17,930 bases of DNA from the NCBI GenBank assembly GCA_016708585.1, contig JADJFK010000034.1:1-17930 (forward strand), given 5' to 3'. Origin of the DNA: Sulfuritalea sp. (GTDB lineage Bacteria; Pseudomonadota; Gammaproteobacteria; Burkholderiales; Rhodocyclaceae). Positions 7,949 to 14,470 of this stretch are shown in pieces; position 1 is the stretch's first letter, and every line of letters begins with the position of its first letter. The notes under the pieces are model-generated. The model saw nothing but the letters and a program-made list of their open reading frames with translations. It did not search any database and was not told the DNA's origin. The position numbers were made by a program, and so were the translations under genes.

Positions 7949-8851
7949 TTAAATCCCGGTATCGTTCGGGTTGCGCAGCTGCTCGCGCAGCATCTCGCCC
8001 ATCGGCAGCTGCAGACTGTGGTTGTTGGGCGGAATCGGCGACATGAACCACTTGTCGTAGATCCGTTCGAATTCGCCGCTCTTCATCATCGCGACCAGGG
8101 TGTCGTCCACCAGCTTCTTGAACTCCGGGTCTTCCCGGCGCATGCCGATGCCGTAGGGCTCGAAGCCGAAGTTTTCCTCGAGCAGCTTCAGGTTGCCGGC
8201 ATCGGGCGAACTCGCCATCAGGCCGGCCAGGATGGGCTCATCCAGCACGAAGGCATCCGCCTGCCGCGACGTCACCATGGCAAAGGATTCCACATGCTTG
8301 CCCGTGGTCCTGAGGCGCGCCGCCGGAAGTTTGCGTGCGGCCAGAACCGATCGGACTGTACGCTCGGTGGTGGTGCCCGAAGTGGTTACCACCACCTTGC
8401 CGCTCAGATCCGCTATCCGCTCGATGCCGGCATCCTTGCGCACCAGCGCCTTGACCCCGGAGACGAAGGTCGTGACGCTGAATGCAATCCGCTGCTGGCG
8501 GATCCTGGTGTTCGTGGTCGAGCCGCATTCGAGGTCGACGCTGCCCGTCATCAACATCAGGATGCGGGAAAAACTGGTTACCGGCACCCGCACCACCTTC
8601 AGGTTCGGCATCCCGAGCTTGGCGCGGACGGCATCGACGACGCGATCGCACAGGTCCGTCGAAAAGCCCACCACCTCGTCACCGACCATGTAGGAGAACG
8701 GGATCGAGGCTTCGCGATGGCCGACGTAGATCGTACCGTTGGCCCGGATCCGGTCGAGCGTCGGCTCGGTGACGTTCTGCGCCTGTGCACCGGGCAGCGC
8801 GGCCGACAGGACGAGCAGGAGGGAAAGCAGCCGCCAGGCAACGGGATTCAT
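7949..8851 (-). CDS. GltI-like periplasmic glutamate/aspartate-binding protein (family 3 solute-binding protein)
   Basis: Periplasmic amino-acid-binding protein, 300 aa. It closely resembles E. coli GltI, which delivers Glu/Asp to an ABC importer. The start at 8851 is chosen because ATG overlaps the upstream stop (ATGA), AAGGG lies 6 nt upstream (8858-8862), and a clean signal peptide follows (MNPVAWRLLSLLLVLSAALPGAQA). Ligand-pocket motifs are conserved: GHREASIPFSY, ECGSTTNTRIRQQR, VTTSGTTTERTV, a His in TGKHVESF, and FDEPILAGL-like DEPILAG. The C terminus has YDKWFMSPIPPNNHSLQLPM, which matches the family. No permease or ATPase gene is present, and it is cotranscribed with secretion genes. 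It may therefore be an orphan binder acting as an amino-acid sensor or accessory protein; that role is inferred. Family assignment is firm; ligand is likely but unproven. Confidence 0.9.
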   Translation of the reverse strand: MNPVAWRLLSLLLVLSAALPGAQAQNVTEPTLDRIRANGTIYVGHREASIPFSYMVGDEVVGFSTDLCDRVVDAVRAKLGMPNLKVVRVPVTSFSRILMLMTGSVDLECGSTTNTRIRQQRIAFSVTTFVSGVKALVRKDAGIERIADLSGKVVVTTSGTTTERTVRSVLAARKLPAARLRTTGKHVESFAMVTSRQADAFVLDEPILAGLMASSPDAGNLKLLEENFGFEPYGIGMRREDPEFKKLVDDTLVAMMKSGEFERIYDKWFMSPIPPNNHSLQLPMGEMLREQLRNPNDTGI

Positions 8852-10728
8852 GTTTCGCCCTTTTTCGGGGCCGTCGCGGCAACGCCGGCGGGGCGCGCCG
8901 TCTCCCGCTCGATCAGCCACTGGCCACCGACCCTGACCCACTTGAGTTCCTTCTGCGTGACATCGCTGTAGCCGTCGGAACTGTAATGCTGTTCGAATTC
9001 GGCGAGCAGCATGTCGTTTCCGGCCTGCTTCAGTTTCAGGTTTTTGACCTCGACCCGGATCTGTTTCGGCGTCGCCAGGCGCTGCTCGCGCTGCTTCGCC
9101 CAGGCGGCGCGGCTGGCACCGTCCGCGGGCACGAAGGACGGCGCGTAGAAACCGGCATAGCTGGCGAAGGACTTGGCCGACCAGGCGGCCGACCAGGCGG
9201 CGACGCGCTCCTGCAGGATGCCCAGCGGTTGCGAACTTGCGGGCGGCACGGCAGGTGCGGCCGGCAATGGCGGCGGCGTCGGATCGGGCACCGGCTTGGC
9301 CACGTCCAGCTGGGCCAGTGCGCGCGCCGTCAGGGCTTCGAGGTCGACCAGATAGCTCCTGGGGGCTGAGGGCGGACAGATATCCGATTCGACGACCTGC
9401 GCCAGCTCGGCGGGATCCGGCGCCGCCTGCTCGTCGATCCGCTTCAGGCCGAGAAACTCGAGCAGGCGTCCGATGCCGGCCTGGGTCCGCAGGTAGGCCT
9501 GGTCCATGTCGGCATCGGCATTGACGGCGGTGCGGCGCGCGTTGAGCAGTTCGTTTTCGGTATCGAGCAGGTCGAGCAGCGAGCGCTGGCCGATGTTGAA
9601 CTGGGCCTTGTAGGCGTCGCGCGTCTTTTCGATGGCATTGACCTGGTGGTCGATGCTCGAGCGCTGGGCCTGCAGCCGGCGCACCTCGTTGTAGGCGATG
9701 GACAGGGTCTGGCGGATGTCGCGGCAGGCCTTGTCGCGCAGGTCCAGCGCGAGGTTCTTGCGTTCGGCGGAGGCGGTCTGACGCGCCTTGTCCGCGCCAC
9801 CGTTGAACAGGTTGTAGCTGAGCACCACCTCGGCGACATTCTGCTGGCGCAGGCCCATCACGCCGTCGACGTTTTCGGCGCGGTCATTGCGCAGGCGCAG
9901 GTCGAGCCGGGGATGGAAGGCGCTGCGCCGCAGTTCGAGGTCGTGCTGCGCCGCTTCGACGTTCTCCACCGCGGCGAGCAGCGCGGGATTCTGCTTGAAC
10001 GCGAGCCGCAGCGCCTCCTCCTCGCTGGCGGGGTAGCCCCTTTCCAGGCGTGCCGGGCCGAACATCACGGACGGCGGCTGCTCGCCGACCAGGCGCAGGT
10101 AGCGCGCCGTCACATCGTGCAGGTTTGCCGCCTCGGTATTCAGGTTCAGTTCGGCCAGCGCCAGGCGCCCGGCGGCGTGTTCCACATCCACCCGCCGCCC
10201 CGCCCCGGACTGTGCCCGACGCAGCAGCAACTCGTAGCTGGACCGGTGTTCGATGTAGTTGCCCTCGGCCAGCAGCATCAACTGCCGGTAGCGGATGACA
10301 TCGTAGTAGGCGCGTCCCGCCTCCAGCGCGGCGGCCTCGGCGGCGTCGAGCAGTTCGAAATAGCGCGTCAGGCGCGCCTTGTCGAGACGCTTGACATCGC
10401 TCGCCGTGGCAAAGCCGTCGTAGAGCATCTGGTTGAGCGTCAGCACGTGGCCGTTGCGGTTGTAGTCGCGGTCGGCGACTCCGGGCTGTTGCAGGTCTTC
10501 CTTGCCGGTACCGTAGGTGTAATCGATGCGCGGAAAGAAACCGGCCCGCGCCACATCGACATCCCCCCCGGCCGCCTTGAAGGCATGCCATTTCGCCAGC
10601 ACTTCCGGATTGGTCAGCACCACCTTCTGCACCACTTCCTTCAGCGTCAGATGCGGGGCGGCGAGCGCCGTCCCGCCGCGCAGGCACAGCAACACGATTC
10701 CTGACAGAATCAGGTGCGAGGCTTTCAT
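8848..10728 (-). CDS. TolC/LapE-type outer-membrane channel for type I secretion, with C-terminal NTF2-like domain
   Basis: Outer-membrane efflux/secretion channel of the TolC family (LapE/AggA-like), 626 aa. It would form the exit duct of a type I secretion system, plausibly for the RTX adhesin next door. A signal peptide (LILSGIVLLCLRGGTALA) precedes two outer-membrane-efflux-protein repeats (about 28-440), with typical elements TLNQMLYDGFAT, YYDVIRYRQLMLLAEGNY, LSYNLFNGGADKARQ and FNIGQRSLLDLLDTENELLNARR. TolC proteins normally end around 450-490 residues. Here a Pro-rich linker (about 483-503) leads to about 100 residues (VAAWSAAWSAKSFASYAGFY ... KELKWVRVGGQWLIERE) that resemble NTF2/SnoaL-like domains of the kind fused to Cds6-type L,D-transpeptidases. 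It is the first gene of the minus-strand operon, and its stop overlaps the next start by ATGA. The matching ABC ATPase and membrane-fusion genes are not in the window. Confidence 0.92.
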   Translation of the reverse strand: MKASHLILSGIVLLCLRGGTALAAPHLTLKEVVQKVVLTNPEVLAKWHAFKAAGGDVDVARAGFFPRIDYTYGTGKEDLQQPGVADRDYNRNGHVLTLNQMLYDGFATASDVKRLDKARLTRYFELLDAAEAAALEAGRAYYDVIRYRQLMLLAEGNYIEHRSSYELLLRRAQSGAGRRVDVEHAAGRLALAELNLNTEAANLHDVTARYLRLVGEQPPSVMFGPARLERGYPASEEEALRLAFKQNPALLAAVENVEAAQHDLELRRSAFHPRLDLRLRNDRAENVDGVMGLRQQNVAEVVLSYNLFNGGADKARQTASAERKNLALDLRDKACRDIRQTLSIAYNEVRRLQAQRSSIDHQVNAIEKTRDAYKAQFNIGQRSLLDLLDTENELLNARRTAVNADADMDQAYLRTQAGIGRLLEFLGLKRIDEQAAPDPAELAQVVESDICPPSAPRSYLVDLEALTARALAQLDVAKPVPDPTPPPLPAAPAVPPASSQPLGILQERVAAWSAAWSAKSFASYAGFYAPSFVPADGASRAAWAKQREQRLATPKQIRVEVKNLKLKQAGNDMLLAEFEQHYSSDGYSDVTQKELKWVRVGGQWLIERETARPAGVAATAPKKGET

Positions 10729-11005
10729 TCCACTATTTTCTTATGTTATGTCTTTAACTTCATGAATATTGTAACTTTTTCTATTTCACGAGCTAGCGCG
10801 CGATTATAAAGGGAAAACCGTCCGAATTCTCCCTGCCATACCCCGGCGGATGCCCTTAAATGCTCTCTGTCGTGACTTTTTCCACACATCCCGGTGGGTG
10901 CCGTCCCACCGTCCCTTGGCGACGCCGGACCGGTTTCAAGGGTTTGAATGCGGTAGCATTTACCCGCGCGACCGCAGCCGAGGCCACTGCCGGAGGACCC
11001 CCGCC
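10729..11005. promoter_or_regulatory. Divergent intergenic region with AT-rich promoter candidate for the tolC-tps operon
   Basis: This 277-bp gap separates the minus-strand operon from the plus-strand 179-aa gene. Bases 10729-10815 are markedly AT-rich in an otherwise GC-rich window. On the minus strand a perfect TATAAT lies at 10803-10808, about 75 nt upstream of the tolC ATG, but its -35 (GAGAAT at 17 bp) is poor. A second candidate is TTACAA, 17 bp, then ACATAA closer to the gene. The tolC start has only a weak ribosome site (GTGGA). On the plus strand I see no convincing promoter. Confidence 0.4.
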
Positions 11006-11545
11006 ATGAGCAAACCCCCGCAACTGGAGCAATTCAGCGCCAGCCACGATGCCACGCAGGATCGCCTGCTGCTGCGCATCCGCAGCAGCGACGACGCCGA
11101 ATACCGCTTCTGGATCACCCGCCGCTACCTCGCGCTGCTGTGGCCCGTGCTGATGAAAATGGCCGACGAGTTCAGTGCGCGCAAAGCCACCGACCCGGCC
11201 ACGCGCAGCACGCTGGCCGAACTGGCCCACGGCGAGGCCTTAAACAAGGCCGACTTCGGCAGCGCCTACCGCGACGGATCGATCTATCCGCTGGGCGAAG
11301 AGCCGGTCCTGCTCGGCCGCGTCACCGTCAAGCCCTTGCAGGGCACTACCCAGACCCTGACCCTGCTGCCGCAGGAAGGCCAGGGCATCAATCTCGACCT
11401 GGACGAACGGCTGGTGCATGTGCTGGCACGCCTGCTGCAGCAGTCGGCCGTTGCCGCCGACTGGGGGCTCAACCTCGAGGTCAGTCCCGGCGCCGGCGCC
11501 GCGCCCGTGCCGCTGCACGCCGGCGGGCCGCGCCTGCTGCACTGA
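11006..11545 (+). CDS. Conserved-looking 179-aa protein of unknown function
   Basis: I do not recognise the family. Start ATG 11006 is preceded by a near-perfect Shine-Dalgarno (GGAGGA, 10992-10997, 8 nt spacing). Upstream in-frame starts from 10850 lack this and encode unlikely Arg/Cys-rich sequence. The protein is soluble-looking, with no signal peptide and no membrane segment. It opens with an amphipathic stretch (DATQDRLLLRIRSSDDAEYRFWITRRYLALLWPVLMKM), has an Ala/Lys-rich middle and a beta-rich second half (VLLGRVTVKPLQ, LTLLPQEGQGINLDLDERLV), and ends in a short Gly/Ala/Pro-rich tail. It is the only plus-strand gene: divergent from the tolC operon and convergent with the RTX adhesin. 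The position suggests a regulatory or accessory role, but nothing in the sequence shows one. Confidence 0.8.
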   Translation: MSKPPQLEQFSASHDATQDRLLLRIRSSDDAEYRFWITRRYLALLWPVLMKMADEFSARKATDPATRSTLAELAHGEALNKADFGSAYRDGSIYPLGEEPVLLGRVTVKPLQGTTQTLTLLPQEGQGINLDLDERLVHVLARLLQQSAVAADWGLNLEVSPGAGAAPVPLHAGGPRLLH

Positions 11546-11556
11546 AACGGCGTCCG

Positions 11557-11624
11557 GGGGCGAAAAGACCCCAGGATCGCCGTGTCGCCGGCGCCGACTT
11601 TTCAGGGGCGGGCCGGCGCCGGCG
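11557..11624. terminator. Possible bidirectional terminator between convergent genes
   Basis: Two inverted repeats lie between the plus-strand gene stop (11545) and the RTX adhesin stop (11653). The first is a short GGGG/CCCC hairpin around GCGAAAAGA (about 11555-11577). The second is a perfect 10-bp pair, CGCCGGCGCC (11586-11595) and GGCGCCGGCG (11615-11624), with a 19-nt loop. Neither is followed by a T run on either strand, so intrinsic termination is uncertain. Confidence 0.35.
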
Positions 11625-11652
11625 AGGAGCATCCGTGGAACATTGCCTGCGC

Positions 11653-12534
11653 TCAGTCGGTGATCAGTTTGCCCTTGGTCAGCAGGTCATTGATGATCTG
11701 CTGGTCTGTATTCAGGGTGCCGGCAGCGAAGAGGTCGGTGTTTTCCAGCGTGATTGTCTGCACTTCCTTCGCAGCGTTGTAGCCGGTGGCGAACTCGCCG
11801 GTCGCGCTGACATGAACGATGGTGTTCGTGCCGCTGAGTTCGAAGTGCAGGAAATCGTCGAGGTTGGTCGCGGAGTGCTCGCCGATCAGCAGGTCACGCA
11901 GGTCGAGCACGTCGCCGCCGCTACCTGCCGCCTGGTTGTCGAAGAACTTGACGACATCGCTCGCCGGGGCGCCTTTGGTACCAATGTCGGCGAGTTCCCA
12001 CTTGAACACGTCCGTCACCAGATCGCCGGCCAGCAGGCTGTTGCCTGATAGCACGTCGTCACCGGCGCCGCCGGAGATGGTATCCGCGCCCGAGCCGCCG
12101 ACAACCGTGTCATCGCCCGCTCCGCCGTAAAGCATGTCGTTGCCGTCGCCGCCGTCGAGGCTGTCGTTGCCCTCATCGCCGTAGAGCTTGTCGTTGCCGG
12201 TTCCGCCAAGCAGCGTATCGTTTCCGCCATTGCCCGACAGCCGATCATCATCAGCGCCGCCGTCGATGCTGTCGTTGCCGTCGCCGCCGAGTATCACGTC
12301 GTGACCGTCCGCGCCGGATAGCGTATCGTCGCCGCCCAAGCCAGAGATGTAGTCATTGGCAGCCGTGCCCGCGATGGTGTTTGCAGCAGCATCACCCGCA
12401 CGGTGATCGCTGATCATGCTCAGTGTCAGCATCGCCTGGGACGAATCGTTGTCGTCATCGACCAGCGTGTACTGGATTTCCTCGGGAGTGATCGCCGTCG
12501 CGATCCCGGCCCCGGTGATCGACTGGAAGCTCAT
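11653..12534 (-). CDS. C-terminal part of the giant RTX adhesin: RTX nonapeptides and type I secretion target domain
   Basis: The last part of the large adhesin. The same frame is open upstream to about 12627 (GSITISTTYSNIGRIEIE), so Met at 12534 is internal and not a real start. Twelve Ca2+-binding nonapeptides (GGxGxDxLx type) occupy residues 56-163 of this fragment. After them comes a domain starting DVFKWELADIGTKGAPASDVV, with GGDVLDLRDLLIGEH, LHFELSGTNTIVHV, QTITLENTDL and the terminal LLTKGKLITD. This matches the type I secretion C-terminal target domain of LapA/VCA0849-like adhesins. It marks the protein for unfolded export through an ABC-MFP-TolC machine, with folding on Ca2+ outside the cell. 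The stop is TGA at 11653. The fragment is separated from the rest of the adhesin by a one-base deletion near 12622-12634. Confidence 0.85.
   Translation of the reverse strand: MSFQSITGAGIATAITPEEIQYTLVDDDNDSSQAMLTLSMISDHRAGDAAANTIAGTAANDYISGLGGDDTLSGADGHDVILGGDGNDSIDGGADDDRLSGNGGNDTLLGGTGNDKLYGDEGNDSLDGGDGNDMLYGGAGDDTVVGGSGADTISGGAGDDVLSGNSLLAGDLVTDVFKWELADIGTKGAPASDVVKFFDNQAAGSGGDVLDLRDLLIGEHSATNLDDFLHFELSGTNTIVHVSATGEFATGYNAAKEVQTITLENTDLFAAGTLNTDQQIINDLLTKGKLITD
12046..12369 (-). repeat. Twelve RTX nonapeptide repeats
   Basis: Twelve consecutive nine-residue units read GTAANDYIS, GLGGDDTLS, GADGHDVIL, GGDGNDSID, GGADDDRLS, GNGGNDTLL, GGTGNDKLY, GDEGNDSLD, GGDGNDMLY, GGAGDDTVV, GGSGADTIS and GGAGDDVLS. 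They follow the GGxGxDxUx Ca2+-binding beta-roll consensus, with a weaker first unit. DNA identity between units is limited, so the repeat is conserved at protein level. Confidence 0.9.
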
Positions 12535-12627
12535 ATTCTGGATTCGTGCCCGCGCCGGACTGCTGGACTCGATTTCAATGCGTCCGATGTTGCTATAGGT
12601 CGTCGATATCGTGATGGAACCCTCGCT

Positions 12628-12945
12628 GGACTGGCGAACTGCCCGATCAGGTTGCCGCTGATGTCGAAGATCGAATAATTCACGGACACGACGACGCCGC
12701 TGTAACCCGTTCCATCGGGCGCGAAAATCACCGTCTGGCTCGGGCCCAGATTGCTGTTCGCGGCATTTACCGTCAGACTGACATTCTTGACACCGCGCGG
12801 GTACGTGGTACGGTCGAACACGATCACCAGGGTCTCCAGATCATCGACCGCGCCGCTGGTCTTGGCGCCGGTCATCGCCGACGCCGGTCCACCGGCCTAG
12901 GTCAGGGCCGAATACGTCAGCTCGCCGTCAGTGCCGCCGAGGGTT
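12628..12945 (-). pseudogene. RTX adhesin segment with in-frame stop, between two frameshifts
   Basis: The coding segment that joins the vWA-containing part to the RTX tail. From about 12945 the frame reads LGGTDGELTYSALT, then TAG (12897-12899), then AGGPASAMTGAKTSGAVDDL and a beta-sandwich-like stretch (ETLVIVFDRTTYPRGVKNVS, SVNYSIFDISGNLIGQFASP). The frame is lost near 12622-12634 and runs into nonsense ending at 12531. The TAG would be TAC (Tyr; SALTYAGG) by one substitution. It is not an independent gene: there is no ribosome site, and both ends are continuous with the adhesin once frames are corrected. Confidence 0.7.
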
Positions 12946-14169
12946 GGCGGTCCGGGAATAGCCCGCGATGGTTACGCCATTCGCGGCGGCATTACCTGCC
13001 GAATTGAAGGTGTTGGTAAGAACCGCGCCCAGGGTGGGGGCCGCTATTTCAGCCGCCAGCGGGGTGTACCGGTAGTACCCATCGTCGTCGAAGATCAGCT
13101 GGTTGGCCGGTTGTGCCGTATTGGTCCAGATCAAACGGCCATCGAGAACCGTGTAGCTGTAATTGACACCCTCGCTGTCTGTGCCGGTGACCGCGCTGCC
13201 GGTATCGACCGACAGGTTGATCGGCCCTATGCCGCGGAATTCGACGAACTTCACCACCGCGTTGTCCAGAATGCTGTCGGCGCCGGAGCTGACCGCCTGC
13301 CCCAGATCGGTCAGCAAGGCCGAAGCGCCACCATCGGTGCCGAGGCCACTGATTACATTACCCTCGAACAAGCTGTTGACCGGCATCAGGGTGTCCACAT
13401 CGTCGCGAGCGATCGGCTTGCCATCGACCACGACAATAGTCTGCATGGCCGTTGCGGTATCGCCATCGCCATCGGTGACCTGGAAGGCGATATCGAAGCT
13501 GTCGCCTTCGGTCGCGGTGGGGTTGGTAAAGTAGGTGTATTGGCCGGTACTGAAGTCGAACATCAGGGTTCCATCCATGAAACCCTTGTTGCCATCGATG
13601 CTCAGCAAGCTGCCACTCACGGGGAATGCGCCCAAGATGCCCAAGGCCGGCGATGCGGTGATCTGGTCCAGGCTCTGGTTGTAGGAGAAACGCACCAGCG
13701 TGGTCGCCGTGCCGGCCCCTGTCCCGTCGTTGTCGATCGTCAGTTCGATGTAGCTGATGTATCCGCCGTCCGCGCCGAAGGTCACGTTGCTGGCGCCGCC
13801 GGCACTGGCCACGCTGCCGGTGAAGGCCCGCGGAACCGTGGCGACCAGCGCCTCTTCCAGCTTGTTGACGTCGGTGACCAGGATCGCGGCATCCACCGCG
13901 CCGCTCTTGTCGGCATCCACATTGTGCATGCTGTTCAGGTAGCTGATGTTGGCGATGCCGGTGCCGATGCCGACGCCGTAGGACTTGATGTTGTTGGTGG
14001 TGGCAAAGCTGTTCCAGGTGGTGATCTGGGCCGATGGATCGGCGTTGGGCGCGCCGTCGGAAACGAAATAGCTGGCCTTCTGCGCGCCTGCGGGGATCCG
14101 GCGTACCGAATGCGGTTTGCACAGTCTGCAGCGCCGCAATATAGTTGGTAGCGGAAGTAATCTCGTCAC
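12928..14169 (-). CDS. RTX adhesin segment: second half of the vWA domain and following beta-sandwich domains
   Basis: The meaningful reading runs from about 14095 to about 12945; the first ~25 codons (14169-14096) are out of frame. It opens with PAGAQKASYFVSDGAPN, which holds the third MIDAS element (Asp of VSDG) of the vWA domain, and goes on with SYGVGIGTGIANISYLNSM and NVDADKSGAVDAAILVTDVN. Next is a Ca2+-adhesin-type domain (ISYIELTIDNDGTGAGTATT, FDIAFQVTDGDGDTATAMQT, VVDGKPIARDDVDTLMP), as in T1SS-143/LapA-like proteins, and then a further domain (FDDDGYYRYTPLAAE). The frame ends at 12928 in TANPRRH. Deleting one base of the CCC at about 12941-12945 restores ANLGGTDGELTYSALT. The start of this frame at 14169 has no ribosome site. 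Confidence 0.75.
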   Translation of the reverse strand: MTRLLPLPTILRRCRLCKPHSVRRIPAGAQKASYFVSDGAPNADPSAQITTWNSFATTNNIKSYGVGIGTGIANISYLNSMHNVDADKSGAVDAAILVTDVNKLEEALVATVPRAFTGSVASAGGASNVTFGADGGYISYIELTIDNDGTGAGTATTLVRFSYNQSLDQITASPALGILGAFPVSGSLLSIDGNKGFMDGTLMFDFSTGQYTYFTNPTATEGDSFDIAFQVTDGDGDTATAMQTIVVVDGKPIARDDVDTLMPVNSLFEGNVISGLGTDGGASALLTDLGQAVSSGADSILDNAVVKFVEFRGIGPINLSVDTGSAVTGTDSEGVNYSYTVLDGRLIWTNTAQPANQLIFDDDGYYRYTPLAAEIAAPTLGAVLTNTFNSAGNAAANGVTIAGYSRTANPRRH

Positions 14170-14470
14170 CCGTTATTCCGTTGATGGCGGCTATCAGTGA
14201 CGCCTTGTCGGTATAGGCGACGCCGCCGTTCTGAATCTGGGCCGTGCTGGCGAACAGGCCAAGTTTCACGGAAATGTTCGGCGTCTGGCTGAAGAATTCA
14301 TCGACCAGTGCCACCAGGCCGGCCTTGGCCAAGGCCAGTCGCGTCGTGATCGTCGCGTTGCCGTCGGCATCGACCTGGCGCACCTCGCCCCCGCCGTCAT
14401 TGACCCGCATGCTGCCCGAGATATCCAGCATCAGCACCAGGTTGTAGGCCACCGCCTGGCGATTCGCTGA
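14094..14470 (-). pseudogene. RTX adhesin segment: N-terminal half of the von Willebrand A domain
   Basis: Correct-frame coding between two frameshifts. It reads NRQAVAYNLVLMLDISGSMR, with the DxSxS MIDAS motif (DISGS), then TRLALAKAGLVALVDEFFSQ, VKLGLFASTAQIQNGG, and SATNYIAALQTVQTAFGTPDP, which has the MIDAS Thr in SATN. This is a canonical metal-ion-dependent vWA fold. vWA domains occur near the C-terminal side of many LapA-type RTX adhesins, where they bind ligand proteins. The upstream break is at about 14455-14475; the downstream break is one extra base in the GGGG at 14092-14095. Removing that base joins it smoothly to PAGAQKASYFVSDG. Confidence 0.75.

Noticed and set aside
6127..10704. 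Long plus-strand frames (about 350-430 codons) opposite tpsB, the gltI-like gene and tolC
   Set aside because: The minus-strand genes are complete, with family motifs, signal peptides and coupled starts; the opposite frames have none of these.
13358..14093. Continuation of the vWA frame as an Arg/His-rich protein to 13358
   Set aside because: After the extra base at 14092-14095 this frame is nonsense; the real domain continues in the neighbouring frame.
14092..14095. Programmed ribosomal frameshifting as the cause of the adhesin frame changes
   Set aside because: The breaks are many and of different kinds, include a stop codon, and are not at typical slippery heptamers followed by clear stem-loops.
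12931..14151. A 406-codon plus-strand frame opposite the vWA region
   Set aside because: The minus strand encodes a recognisable vWA and beta-sandwich sequence here; the plus-strand product is low-complexity Gly/Arg/Val/Asp-rich.
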